This document shows positions 42,321 to 50,097 of a stretch of 63,943 nucleotides of DNA, piece by piece. Made by a program: the position numbers and the translations under genes. Positions within the stretch are counted from its first letter, which is position 1, and each line of letters begins with the position of its first letter. Below the pieces are notes generated by a model. That model was given only the letters and a program-made list of their open reading frames with translations, did no database searches and was not told the origin of the DNA. Source of the DNA: an uncultured Acholeplasma sp. (GTDB taxonomy: Bacteria > Bacillota_I > Bacilli_A > Acholeplasmatales > Acholeplasmataceae); contig CALMNM010000094.1 of assembly GCA_937868795.1 (NCBI GenBank), positions 1 through 63,943 of the forward strand, read 5' to 3'.

Positions 42321-42569
42321 ATGATTTATGCCTATATTGGGATTCCATTATTAGGTCTTGCAGGTGTGGGTTGGGGCCTTTGGATGTTGCTTGCTCCAGA
42401 GAGTTATTTGCGATATATAAGTTATAGAGGGTGGATGCAGGGAAGACCTTGGCGGAATAGCATACCACTTCGTGAGTCTTCGATCACAATCACACGATAC
42501 TTGGGTGGCATAACCATACCTTTGAGTATTATTGCTGCAATCTATGCTCTCATCACGATTTCTAAATAA
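42321..42569 (+). CDS. Small membrane protein, 82 residues, two predicted helices
   Basis: SD AAAGGGGGAA lies 7 bases before the ATG. Two hydrophobic helices (about 3-26: IYAYIGIPLLGLAGVGWGLW; about 55-80: TRYLGGITIPLSIIAAIYAL) flank a basic loop containing ESYLRYISYRGWMQGRPWRN and an RESSITIT stretch. No known family comes to mind. Own promoter and strong terminator, so a real independent gene. Confidence 0.72.
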   Translation: MIYAYIGIPLLGLAGVGWGLWMLLAPESYLRYISYRGWMQGRPWRNSIPLRESSITITRYLGGITIPLSIIAAIYALITISK

Positions 42570-42597
42570 GCGCGATGCTCGCGTTTATTTTTTTATT
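42568..42597 (+). terminator. Terminator of the small membrane protein gene
   Basis: AAGCGCGA-TGC-TCGCGTTT (42568-42586, one G-T pair) followed by ATTTTTTTATTT. Confidence 0.93.
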
Positions 42598-42662
42598 TAT
42601 ATTTTGCGTTTATTAAGTTTGTCTTAATTCTTTCAAGAGTCCATAGGATTTCTTGGTTGGAT

Positions 42663-42674
42663 ATGTTATCCTAT
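42663..42674 (+). promoter_or_regulatory. Shared 12-mer ATGTTATCCTAT, copy 2 (promoter region of PAS-GGDEF gene)
   Basis: Exact repeat of the 12-mer at 42283, 40 bases before ATG 42714. A -10-like TATCCT and a TTCTTG 16 bases upstream are possible promoter parts. Confidence 0.5.
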
Positions 42675-42713
42675 CCTTGTAATAATTTTGAAAGATTTAT
42701 TTAGGTGGCAACC

Positions 42714-43607
42714 ATGATTACATTTGAAGAATTTGACCGCATTTTCAAACATTTTAATGAAGGTGTTTATTTAGTCGATAAAAACCGAAAGATTCTTTAC
42801 TATAACGAAGCTGCAGAGCATTTTTCAGGTTTTGATCGCCAATATGTGACGGGTCGTCATTGTTTTGACAACATCTTTAATCATATGGCCGAAGACGGTT
42901 CACTTCTTTGTTTCAACGGATGTCCACTTCATCGGTCGATTCAAGAAAACATTGATACTGAAGCTTATGTCTATTTGAGACATAAAGATGGTTTCCGCTT
43001 AAAAGTTCATGTGAAGACGATGCCTATGTTAGAGAATGGTGAAGTCATCGGTGCTCTTGAGGTGTTTTCCCCTGTGATTCCCCAAGAAGATACACAGGTC
43101 ATCCATTTTTATAAACAACAACTTCTTATGGATCCACTCACTAAAGTCCATAACCGAAAAATTCTTGAAACTGGTGATCCCGTCCTCGAATTGAATCAAG
43201 GTGAAATGCAACGCATGGGAGTCATTTTTATCGATATTGATAACTTTAAATCCTATAATGATACTTACGGTCACGAATTTGGCGATCGTATACTGATCAA
43301 CATCGCGAAGACACTAACGAATGCTGTTCATTTAAATGATTTGGTTATACGTTATGGTGGTGAAGAATTCTTAATCTTATCACCCGATAGTTCTAAAGAA
43401 AAATTGACAATACTTGCTGAAAAAATTAGAGTTCTCGTTGAAAATACCAAGATTGAAAGAGATGAACTTTCTTTAAATTATCAAATTTCCTTAGGTGTGA
43501 CCTTAAGACATTATAAAGAGCCTTTGGTGGCTGCTATCAATCGAGCAGACCAAGCGATGTATAAGAGTAAATTCCTCGGTAAGAACAGAGTCACATATCT
43601 TGAATAG
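42714..43607 (+). CDS. PAS-GGDEF diguanylate cyclase with three-Cys PAS domain
   Basis: 297 residues from ATG 42714 (AGGTGG SD; GTG three codons earlier is inside the SD). PAS domain about 8-125 (FNEGVYLVDKNRKILYYNEAAEHFSGF) with Cys50, Cys66 and Cys70 (GRHCFDNIF, LLCFNGCPL) that might bind a metal or respond to redox state. GGDEF domain about 135-297: MGVIFIDIDNFKSYNDTYGHEFGD and IRYGGEEFLIL. No RxxD inhibitory site. Second c-di-GMP synthase gene of the window. Confidence 0.92.
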   Translation: MITFEEFDRIFKHFNEGVYLVDKNRKILYYNEAAEHFSGFDRQYVTGRHCFDNIFNHMAEDGSLLCFNGCPLHRSIQENIDTEAYVYLRHKDGFRLKVHVKTMPMLENGEVIGALEVFSPVIPQEDTQVIHFYKQQLLMDPLTKVHNRKILETGDPVLELNQGEMQRMGVIFIDIDNFKSYNDTYGHEFGDRILINIAKTLTNAVHLNDLVIRYGGEEFLILSPDSSKEKLTILAEKIRVLVENTKIERDELSLNYQISLGVTLRHYKEPLVAAINRADQAMYKSKFLGKNRVTYLE

Positions 43608-43612
43608 TCATT

Positions 43613-43646
43613 GAGAACTTCTTGCATGTGCAGGAAGTTCTTTTTT
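43613..43646 (+). terminator. Terminator of the PAS-GGDEF gene
   Basis: 12-bp stem GAACTTCTTGCA / TGCAGGAAGTTC (43615-43640, one G-T pair) followed by TTTTTT. Confidence 0.95.
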
Positions 43647-43663
43647 CTTTGTTCATCTCGTGC

Positions 43664-43669
43664 TACAAT
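43664..43669 (+). promoter_or_regulatory. Putative -10 box of cdaR-type gene
   Basis: TACAAT 31 bases before ATG 43700; no clear -35. Confidence 0.4.
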
Positions 43670-43699
43670 GAGACTAAACGAACCACACGAGGTTATGCT

Positions 43700-44833
43700 A
43701 TGTTACTCTCTAAATCGATTGCTGACCAAATCGTCTCACAACTCTCGCAGATCATTGAACAACACATCAACATCATGGATACCCAAGGAATGATCATTTC
43801 AAGCACAGACCCTAAACGTATTGGAACATTTCATGGGGGTGCACAAAAAATCATAACCGAGAGACTTAATGAACTCATGATTGTCAATGATAGTGAATAT
43901 CAAGGTGCGAAAAACGGGATTAACCTCCCCATCGAATTCAACAATGAAATCATCGGTGTCATCGGGATGACCGGCAATTATGACCTTGTCTATAAATATG
44001 GGCAAATCATCAAAAAAATGACAGAAATTCTTCTTCTTGATACCTACGTAAGAGAACAATCCACCATCGAACAAAAAGCAAGAGATCGTTTCTTAGAAGA
44101 ATGGATTTTCGGTCGTTATGAACTTAATTACCCCGATGAATTTCAAGCGCGTGCGATTTCCCTTGGTATTGATGTCAAATCACCAAAGCGAGTTTTAGTC
44201 TTTGCTTTACGCTCCTCGGATCATACGATTGTCTCTGACCAAATTCAAACGAATATCTCACATCGCATTCGCAATTATTTAAAATCTATTCCCCAAGCCT
44301 TTCTCTTTCGTACAGCGACGCTTTACATCGGTGTTTTCAATCAACTTGAGGATCATGAAATGACACAAATCGCAAAAGAAATTTATTCGACGATTAAAGA
44401 AAACTTTAAGTGTGATGTCCACGTGGGTATGGACTCCAATACGCCAAAGCCTATTGCTCGCTCATTTAAGAATGCGAACCTTGCCCTTCAGTTATCTTTA
44501 AAGTCTGATCAACCCATCACCATCTTTGACACTTTGAACTTTGATCTATATATTACACGGATGAGTGAAAACGATCGTATTCAGTTTATCGAAAATCTTT
44601 TTCCCAAGGAATCCATGCATGACATTGGTACCCATATTGAAACACTTCGAACGCTCTATCAAGCAGAAGGATCAATCAAGCTTGCTTCAGAACGCTTATT
44701 TATCCACAAAAACACACTCCAATACCGTCTCAATAAGATTGAGCAACTCACATCTTATGATCCCAGAAAACTCTCAAAATCCTATTTATTTATGGTAGCC
44801 ATTAAGATTTTCGACTCACTCAAACACTCATAA
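43700..44833 (+). CDS. cdaR: CdaR family sugar-diacid/glycerate regulator
   Basis: 377 residues from ATG 43700 (GAGG SD, 8-base spacing); a longer frame from 43622 runs through the preceding terminator and is rejected. N-terminal sugar-diacid recognition domain (about 1-130; IADQIVSQLSQIIEQHINIMDTQGMIISSTDPKRIG), middle GGDEF-like degenerate region, C-terminal PucR-type HTH (about 310-365; YQAEGSIKLASERLFIHKNTLQYRLNKIEQL). Upstream of gntP and glycerate kinase, matching CdaR control of glycerate/galactarate genes in E. coli and Bacillus. Confidence 0.92.
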   Translation: MLLSKSIADQIVSQLSQIIEQHINIMDTQGMIISSTDPKRIGTFHGGAQKIITERLNELMIVNDSEYQGAKNGINLPIEFNNEIIGVIGMTGNYDLVYKYGQIIKKMTEILLLDTYVREQSTIEQKARDRFLEEWIFGRYELNYPDEFQARAISLGIDVKSPKRVLVFALRSSDHTIVSDQIQTNISHRIRNYLKSIPQAFLFRTATLYIGVFNQLEDHEMTQIAKEIYSTIKENFKCDVHVGMDSNTPKPIARSFKNANLALQLSLKSDQPITIFDTLNFDLYITRMSENDRIQFIENLFPKESMHDIGTHIETLRTLYQAEGSIKLASERLFIHKNTLQYRLNKIEQLTSYDPRKLSKSYLFMVAIKIFDSLKHS

Positions 44834-44853
44834 CTCAACATTTCATTGTTACA

Positions 44854-44879
44854 GGTACCAAACATTGGTGCCTTTTTTT
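44854..44879 (+). terminator. Terminator of cdaR
   Basis: GGTACCAA-ACA-TTGGTGCC (44854-44872, one T-G pair) followed by TTTTTTT. Confidence 0.93.
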
Positions 44880-44894
44880 GTTTTTCGACCCATA

Positions 44895-44921
44895 GGAAAG
44901 CGCATTCATCCTTGTTATAAT
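44895..44921 (+). promoter_or_regulatory. gntP promoter with cre-like site
   Basis: TATAAT at 44916-44921, 38 bases before GTG 44959. Immediately upstream GGAAAGCGCATTCA (44895-44908) matches the cre consensus TGWAAGCGNTWNCA except at two positions, and it covers the place of the -35 box. Confidence 0.55.
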
Positions 44922-44958
44922 GAATTTAGAATTTTAGAAAACATTGGAGGAATATGTC

Positions 44959-46338
44959 GTGTTAACAGGTATTTGGCTTATTATTGCGTTACTTGTCGCC
45001 ATCGTCATTATGATTCTCTTGATTTCGAAGTTCAAAGTTCATCCGTTTATTTCGATCCTTTTGATCTCAATTATACTCGGACTCTTTGTACTTCCCATCA
45101 AGGATATCCCAGGGACGATCGCAGCTGGTTTTGGTGGTACCATGCAAGGTATCGGTATTGTCATTATTCTTGGCGCACTCATCGGATTCATCGTTGAAAA
45201 AACGGGTGCAGCATTAACGATTGCAGATGCTGTTGTCAAGGTTGTTGGTAAAAAACATCCTGAACTCGCGATGATGCTCATGGGTTGGATTGTTTCTATT
45301 CCCGTCTTTTGTGACTCAGGCTTCATCATCTTAGATCCTATTCGTAAATCGATGGCAAAAATTACGAAGAAGTCTTCTGTCGGTATGGCTGTAGCTTTAT
45401 CCTTAGGGCTCTATGCATCACACGTGTTTATCCCACCTACACCGGGTCCAATTGCCGCAGCAGCGAATGTGGGTCTTGCGGATAATTTGCTTCTCGTCGT
45501 TGGTATCGGTGCGTTAGTTTCCATCTTTGCATTAGTTCCCGCTTACTTCTTCGCATTATACATCGGTAAAAAAGTTAAAGTTCAAGAAGATCAAGACGAT
45601 GATGTTAATCCGAATGCTGCTCAAGAAGCGTTTGATGCCCTCAAGGCAAGCTACGGAAAACTTCCTAATGCATGGCTATCCTTTGCACCCATTATCGTTC
45701 CTATCTTAGCTATGTCATTAGGTACATTAGCGAATGTGCTTGGTTGGACCTCTCCAGTCTTTGGCTTCTTAGGTCATCCCATTCTCGCGTTATCCTTAGG
45801 TTTGATCTTTGGTATCGTTTTACTTCAAGTCACTGGTAAACTCAATAAGTTTTATGATATTACCAATGAAAACTTAAAAGTTGTCGGTCCTATCCTTTTT
45901 ATTACCGCAGCTGGTGGTGTCTTAGGTCGTGTGATCTCTGCAGCAGGTGTCGTTGACTATGTTAAAGGTAGTGCGGATGCACTCAAGGTGATGGGTATTT
46001 TATTCCCATTTGCCATCGCTGCAATCCTTAAGATCGCTCAAGGTTCATCCACGGTTGCTATCGTGACGACGTCAGCGATGTTAGGTTTATATACAGACCC
46101 AGCATCCTTAATGACCGCATTAGGCTTTACTACACCTCTCGCAGCAGCGCTTGTTGTCATGGCGATTGGTGCGGGAGCAATGACGGTCAGTCATGCCAAT
46201 GACTCTTACTTCTGGGTGGTCACCAATATGAGTGGTATGACACCTGATCAAGGGTACAAAACACAAACCCTTGGTACACTTATTGAAGGTCTTGGTTCTA
46301 TTATCGGTATTCTTCTCATCAGTTTGATTTTCCTATAA
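44959..46338 (+). CDS. gntP: GntP family gluconate/glycerate:H+ symporter
   Basis: 459 residues from GTG 44959 (GGAGG, 8-base spacing; TTG 44944 sits within the SD). About 12 membrane helices; GntP signatures include FGGTMQGIGIVIILGALIG, VSIPVFCDSGFIIL, SHVFIPPTPGPIAAAANVG, KIAQGSSTVAIVTTSAM and MTVSHANDSYFWVV. Proton-coupled import of gluconate or D-glycerate; followed by glycerate kinase and preceded by cdaR, so glycerate is the likely substrate. Confidence 0.93.
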   Translation: MLTGIWLIIALLVAIVIMILLISKFKVHPFISILLISIILGLFVLPIKDIPGTIAAGFGGTMQGIGIVIILGALIGFIVEKTGAALTIADAVVKVVGKKHPELAMMLMGWIVSIPVFCDSGFIILDPIRKSMAKITKKSSVGMAVALSLGLYASHVFIPPTPGPIAAAANVGLADNLLLVVGIGALVSIFALVPAYFFALYIGKKVKVQEDQDDDVNPNAAQEAFDALKASYGKLPNAWLSFAPIIVPILAMSLGTLANVLGWTSPVFGFLGHPILALSLGLIFGIVLLQVTGKLNKFYDITNENLKVVGPILFITAAGGVLGRVISAAGVVDYVKGSADALKVMGILFPFAIAAILKIAQGSSTVAIVTTSAMLGLYTDPASLMTALGFTTPLAAALVVMAIGAGAMTVSHANDSYFWVVTNMSGMTPDQGYKTQTLGTLIEGLGSIIGILLISLIFL

Positions 46339-46348
46339 GCATGTTATG

Positions 46349-46384
46349 ATGAAAAGAGGTTATCCTGCGATAGTCTCTTTTCAT
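46349..46384 (+). promoter_or_regulatory. 36-base hairpin between gntP and glycerate kinase genes
   Basis: ATGAAAAGAGGTTATC (46349-46364), tetraloop CTGC, GATAGTCTCTTTTCAT (46369-46384) form a continuous 16-bp stem with two G-T pairs. No U-run follows. Probably an mRNA-stability or processing element that sets the kinase to permease ratio, or a target of post-transcriptional control. Confidence 0.75.
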
Positions 46385-46412
46385 TAGACATCAAAAGAAA
46401 GGGGGTTAACCA

Positions 46413-47540
46413 GTGAAGACTTATTTAATTATTCCGGATTCATTTAAAGGAACGTTATCGTCGATTGACGTTTGTTCAATCATCCAAGAAGAAATCTTGA
46501 AGGTTGATCCTCAAGCAATCACTAAAACACTCCCCGTTGCTGATGGTGGAGAGGGAAGTGTCGATGCCTTTTTACAAGGACTTCCTGGTAAGAAAGTGTT
46601 TGTTGATGTGAAAAATCCTTACTTTGAAACGATGACATCTTTTTATGGCATCATCGATCAAGGAAAGACTGCAGTGATTGAAATGGCTGCGTGTGCAGGA
46701 CTTCCTCTAGTGGAGCATCGAAAAAATCCTGCGCTTACAACGACCTACGGCGTCGGTGAGTTAATTTTAGATGCCTTAAACCATGGTGTTGAAAAAATTA
46801 TCTTAGGCTTAGGGGGAAGTTCAACCAACGATGGTGGATGTGGGTGTGCTGCAGCATTAGGGGCTAAATTCTACAACCAACAAAAGATGAGTTTTATTCC
46901 CACTGGCGGTACGCTTCATATGATCGAATCCATAGACTTAAGTGGCATGGATCCCCGTCTTCAACACATTGAATTTATCACCATGTGCGATATCGATAAT
47001 CCCCTTTATGGCATCGAAGGTGCTGCTTATGTCTTTGGTCCTCAAAAAGGTGCGAATCACGCCATGGTTGAATATTTAGATGCCAATCTAAAGCATTTGT
47101 CACTTAAGGTCAAAGAGGCAACAGGCTTTGATGATCCCTTCTTCAAAGGTGCAGGTGCGGCGGGTGGTATGGGTTACGGAACCAAGGTATTCTTGCATTC
47201 AAAGATTCAGATGGGCATTGAAACCGTCCTCGATGTCATCTCATTCGATGAGCTTGCTAAGGATGCCGATGTCATCATCACCGGTGAAGGAAAATTAGAT
47301 CGTCAATCACTCCGTGGAAAAGTGGTCATTGGGGTTGCTCGCAGAGCGAAAAAGACAAAAGCGAAGGTGGTTGCTGTCGTGGGATCACTCGAAGGAAATC
47401 CCAAGGACTATACATCTGAAGGTGTGGATCACATCGTCATCACCAATTACGAAAATCTTAGCTTTGAGGAACTCAAACCTCGAGCAAAAGCAGATATGAT
47501 TTTCACCGTATCACAATTTCTAAAAAAGAATCTCGTCTAA
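46413..47540 (+). CDS. glxK: Glycerate kinase (GlxK/GarK type)
   Basis: 375 residues from GTG 46413 (AAAGGGGG SD). MKTYLIIPDSFKGTLSSIDVC at the N-terminus, TLPVADGGEGSVDAF, GLGGSSTNDGGCGCAAALGAKF and ITGEGKLDRQSLRGKVVIGVAR are family I glycerate kinase motifs (PF02595). Makes 2-phosphoglycerate (or 3-phosphoglycerate) from D-glycerate and ATP, linking to lower glycolysis. Ends at a bidirectional terminator. Confidence 0.95.
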   Translation: MKTYLIIPDSFKGTLSSIDVCSIIQEEILKVDPQAITKTLPVADGGEGSVDAFLQGLPGKKVFVDVKNPYFETMTSFYGIIDQGKTAVIEMAACAGLPLVEHRKNPALTTTYGVGELILDALNHGVEKIILGLGGSSTNDGGCGCAAALGAKFYNQQKMSFIPTGGTLHMIESIDLSGMDPRLQHIEFITMCDIDNPLYGIEGAAYVFGPQKGANHAMVEYLDANLKHLSLKVKEATGFDDPFFKGAGAAGGMGYGTKVFLHSKIQMGIETVLDVISFDELAKDADVIITGEGKLDRQSLRGKVVIGVARRAKKTKAKVVAVVGSLEGNPKDYTSEGVDHIVITNYENLSFEELKPRAKADMIFTVSQFLKKNLV

Positions 47541-47545
47541 AAAAG

Positions 47546-47571
47546 AATGGTTCGTGAGCTCACGAACCATT
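47546..47571. terminator. Bidirectional terminator between glxK and the GrpB gene
   Basis: A 26-base perfect palindrome (arm AATGGTTCGTGAG) flanked by A-run on the left and T-rich TTTTCTTTG on the right; works for both convergent units. It includes the TGA stop and last codons of the GrpB gene. Confidence 0.94.
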
Positions 47572-48078
47572 TTCTTTGATCTTCTGATAGATGTTTTCAA
47601 TAAATGAGGTCTTTCCCATCACATAGGAATCAATATCCGTGGGATATTTCTTCGCTAACGCAATCTTGAGTTTCCCATAAGCTACTTTATCTTCCTCGTG
47701 ATGATTTAACCAATCACGGAAGTTGATGTGGCGCTGATATTCTTGACTATCCTTGGGGCAGACATAAAGATGATGTTTGAGCAAATGAGGTTTATCTACA
47801 TATTTAAATGCTTCACGGTCGGTAATGCCTAAATCGCCCTCATGATGATAAGCGATTGATTCAAGTCTTTCTTTGACTAAAGAGAAATCAGATCGCTCAA
47901 TGATGATATCAATATCGATGATGGGTTTACTGGGAAGTCCCACCACGGAGGTACTCCCTACGTGTTCAATTCGAACATCAACGTCATGTAACACTTGATC
48001 CAGTTCAGACTTAATCTTCAAAAATGCCTTTTTCCACTCCTCTTGATAGGGAACCACTTCAACATATTTTGTTTTCAT
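47560..48078 (-). CDS. GrpB/UPF0157 family nucleotidyltransferase-fold protein
   Basis: 172 residues. KTKYVEVVPYQEEWKKAFLKI at the start, IEHVGSTSVVGLPSKPIIDIDIII (about 38-60) and YVCPKDSQEYQRHINFRDWL are GrpB signatures; the DIDI acidic pair suggests a nucleotidyltransferase active site. Related proteins fuse to CoaE or act near glutamate-rich/aminoglycoside enzymes; true activity unknown. Overlaps the upstream gene by 4 bases. Confidence 0.9.
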   Translation of the reverse strand: MKTKYVEVVPYQEEWKKAFLKIKSELDQVLHDVDVRIEHVGSTSVVGLPSKPIIDIDIIIERSDFSLVKERLESIAYHHEGDLGITDREAFKYVDKPHLLKHHLYVCPKDSQEYQRHINFRDWLNHHEEDKVAYGKLKIALAKKYPTDIDSYVMGKTSFIENIYQKIKENGS

Positions 48079-48593
48079 GATAACTGGTTGATCAATTCAT
48101 CACAGGTCAGTAATTGACCGTAGTCGGGATAGGTTTTAAAGTATTTGGCAAGGATCTTCTCTTTGGTCATATTGGGTCGATCAAAGGTGTTCTGACAATC
48201 TTTGGGAATCAAGACATTATAACCGAGTTCTTTCGCACCCTTAATGGTTGAAGATATACAATATTCCGTTTGGAAACCCACCACGATGACAGTATCAATT
48301 TTTTGTGCTTGTAGTAATGCATGTAAGTTTGTTTTCTTAAAGGCATTTTTATAATGCTTCAAGATGACATCATTTCCAAAATAGAGTAAATGCTCACTCA
48401 GTCTAGAAGTAGGAGCATTTAGATCAAACTCAGAACCTTCTTCAATATGACGTACATAATACGTAGGTATCTCTTTGGTTTTAGCAAAACGAATGAGATC
48501 ATTAATCTTTTGTACGGTTTGAATGATATGAGGATGTTCACCTTCTGTCATCGCTTGTTGGACATCGATTACGAGTAAAGCATACGTCTTCAT
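48075..48593 (-). CDS. Isochorismatase-like cysteine hydrolase
   Basis: 172 residues. Catalytic triad visible as Asp9 (ALLVIDVQQAM), Lys near 92 (DVILKHYKNAF) and Cys near 125 (VGFQTEYCISSTIKGA). Family includes nicotinamidases, pyrazinamidases and N-carbamoyl hydrolases; the EYCI motif is common to many uncharacterised members. Middle of a five-gene operon of small enzymes. Confidence 0.9.
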   Translation of the reverse strand: MKTYALLVIDVQQAMTEGEHPHIIQTVQKINDLIRFAKTKEIPTYYVRHIEEGSEFDLNAPTSRLSEHLLYFGNDVILKHYKNAFKKTNLHALLQAQKIDTVIVVGFQTEYCISSTIKGAKELGYNVLIPKDCQNTFDRPNMTKEKILAKYFKTYPDYGQLLTCDELINQLS

Positions 48594-48985
48594 TGTCTTA
48601 CCTTCTTCTCAAAGTTCAAGATTTCTTGTTGAACCATCTCACGATAGTTTTCCTCAAAAGGTTCCCATAGTTCAATCTTGTTGCCAAAAGGATCTAAGAA
48701 ATGGGCAAATTTCCCATAGGGATAGGTTGTGATCGGTGAGGTTTCTAATCCTTCTTCTTTAAGATGGTTCATCATCTCATCAAGATCATCGACGCGAAAG
48801 TTAATGATCGCATCCGATGCCATCTCTTTGGTAAACGTGACTAAGACGAGCTGACTTCCTTCAAAAAAGCCACTTCCATAATCACTCATTAAAAGTCCTA
48901 GATGTTCATGATACCAACGGTGCAGTTCATCCTTATCGCCTTTAAACGACAAGAACACACCACCAAGACCTAATATTTTTGACAT
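48590..48985 (-). CDS. VOC/glyoxalase family protein
   Basis: 131 residues. Two beta-alpha-beta-beta-beta modules: LGLGGVFLSFKGDKDELHRWYHEHLGL and FRVDDLDEMMNHLKEEGLETSP...GKFAHFLDPFGNKIELWEP. The C-terminal Glu of NKIELWEP and an N-terminal His/Gln position could bind metal. Possible roles: glyoxalase, antibiotic binding, dioxygenase. No specific prediction. Confidence 0.87.
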   Translation of the reverse strand: MSKILGLGGVFLSFKGDKDELHRWYHEHLGLLMSDYGSGFFEGSQLVLVTFTKEMASDAIINFRVDDLDEMMNHLKEEGLETSPITTYPYGKFAHFLDPFGNKIELWEPFEENYREMVQQEILNFEKKVRQ

Positions 48986-48989
48986 CGTT

Positions 48990-49526
48990 TTACTCCTTTA
49001 TGGTAATCCAATAACGTTGGATTGTCTCTTTAGTTCCCTCTTCGGGAATCTCATTCTCCAAGATACCACCCTGGGAAAGGATGGTTTTCGCGGATGCGGG
49101 ATTTGATTTATTGCACGTGATAAGTACTTTAGATAGATGGTATTTATGACATTCTTTTAATGCTAATGCTAACTGAGCTTTTCCATATCCCTGATTTCGA
49201 TAGGATGGATGAATCGAATATCCGATATGTCCTCCATATTTCATTAAGTAATCATTGAGTTCATGCCTGATGTTAATCATTCCAACGAGTTTATGCTCTC
49301 TGATCGTCACTGCGATATATTGTGTTGCAGGAACTTTGTCCTGTGGAAGATATCGTTTTTGTTCGCCTAGCATCACATGCTTAATCCAATCTTCTGCAGA
49401 TGCATATTCCCGTAAACTTGATGTGCCTGCTAAACTATCCCCATTATCCAAAAAAGCCTGTCGATAGGCTTCGATTTGGTCTTTATATTCAAAAGTGGGA
49501 CGTATCAGTTTTATCTCCATACTCAT
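48990..49526 (-). CDS. GNAT family N-acetyltransferase (YjaB/RimJ-like), copy 1
   Basis: 178 residues. Acetyl-CoA loop GHIGYSIHPSYRNQGYGKAQLALAL (about 98-122), preceded by LVGMINIRHELNDYL. Start overlaps the preceding GNAT stop by ATGA; SD weak, so coupled translation. Substrate unknown. Confidence 0.9.
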   Translation of the reverse strand: MSMEIKLIRPTFEYKDQIEAYRQAFLDNGDSLAGTSSLREYASAEDWIKHVMLGEQKRYLPQDKVPATQYIAVTIREHKLVGMINIRHELNDYLMKYGGHIGYSIHPSYRNQGYGKAQLALALKECHKYHLSKVLITCNKSNPASAKTILSQGGILENEIPEEGTKETIQRYWITIKE

Positions 49527-50011
49527 GGTTTAACCCAACCATAGACATGAACATCAATCCATTTTTCACCATTGAAGTGGGCTTGACGTTTGGTTCCTTC
49601 TTTAAAGAAATTAAGACGTTCTAATGTTTTGATGGAGGCACGGTTATGTTGATAGACTTCAGCTTCAATGCGATGAATACCTTTTTTGATTAAATCTTGC
49701 ATGAAGAGTTGTAAAGCAATCTTAGAAAATCCTTGACCACGTTGTTCCCCTAAGGCGAAGCGCAGCCAAGCCACTTTATGCTCTGGATCCATGTAGTTTA
49801 CTCTGACATAACCAATGGGGGTATGATCCGATAGAATGATCCGATAATCTTGATTGGGATCTAAAAGGGCATGCTTGATGTCCTCTTGTTGCTGATCCAA
49901 GGATGTATCATAATTGTATTCGAGAGCATGCTTAATCAGATAAGGATCATGTTTCCATGCGTTTAAAAGGGTTGAATCAAAGACCGTCACTTGCCGTAAA
50001 CTGATTGCCAT
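49523..50011 (-). CDS. GNAT family N-acetyltransferase (RimJ/RimL-like), copy 2
   Basis: 162 residues; ATG 50011 with GGAGGAGG upstream. RimJ/L-type motifs IGYVRVNYMDPEHKVAWLRFALGEQRGQGFSKIALQLFMQ and VYQHNRASIKTLERLNF. First gene of the five-gene operon (GNAT, GNAT, VOC, isochorismatase, GrpB). An extended -10 TGTATAAT lies at 50035-50042 (minus strand). Confidence 0.91.
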   Translation of the reverse strand: MAISLRQVTVFDSTLLNAWKHDPYLIKHALEYNYDTSLDQQQEDIKHALLDPNQDYRIILSDHTPIGYVRVNYMDPEHKVAWLRFALGEQRGQGFSKIALQLFMQDLIKKGIHRIEAEVYQHNRASIKTLERLNFFKEGTKRQAHFNGEKWIDVHVYGWVKP

Positions 50012-50034
50012 AGGATACCTCCTCCTTCACTTTG

Positions 50035-50042
50035 ATTATACA
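50035..50042 (-). promoter_or_regulatory. Extended -10 of the GNAT operon
   Basis: Minus-strand TGTATAAT, 23 bases before ATG 50011; no strong -35. Confidence 0.6.
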
Positions 50043-50074
50043 TGATTTAATGAAAATATAGCATCGATGGTCAA

Positions 50075-50097
50075 AGAAAAAAGGGCGCTTTGCCCTT
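50075..50097 (-). terminator. Terminator of the enoyl-CoA hydratase-like gene
   Basis: Minus strand AAGGGC-AAAGC-GCCCTT (50097-50081) followed by TTTTCTTTG; the stem overlaps the TAA stop. Confidence 0.92.

Noticed and set aside
44865-45197. 110-codon frame at the 5' end of gntP
   Set aside because: Overlaps the cdaR terminator and gntP in another frame, aromatic/Arg-rich nonsense translation, no SD.
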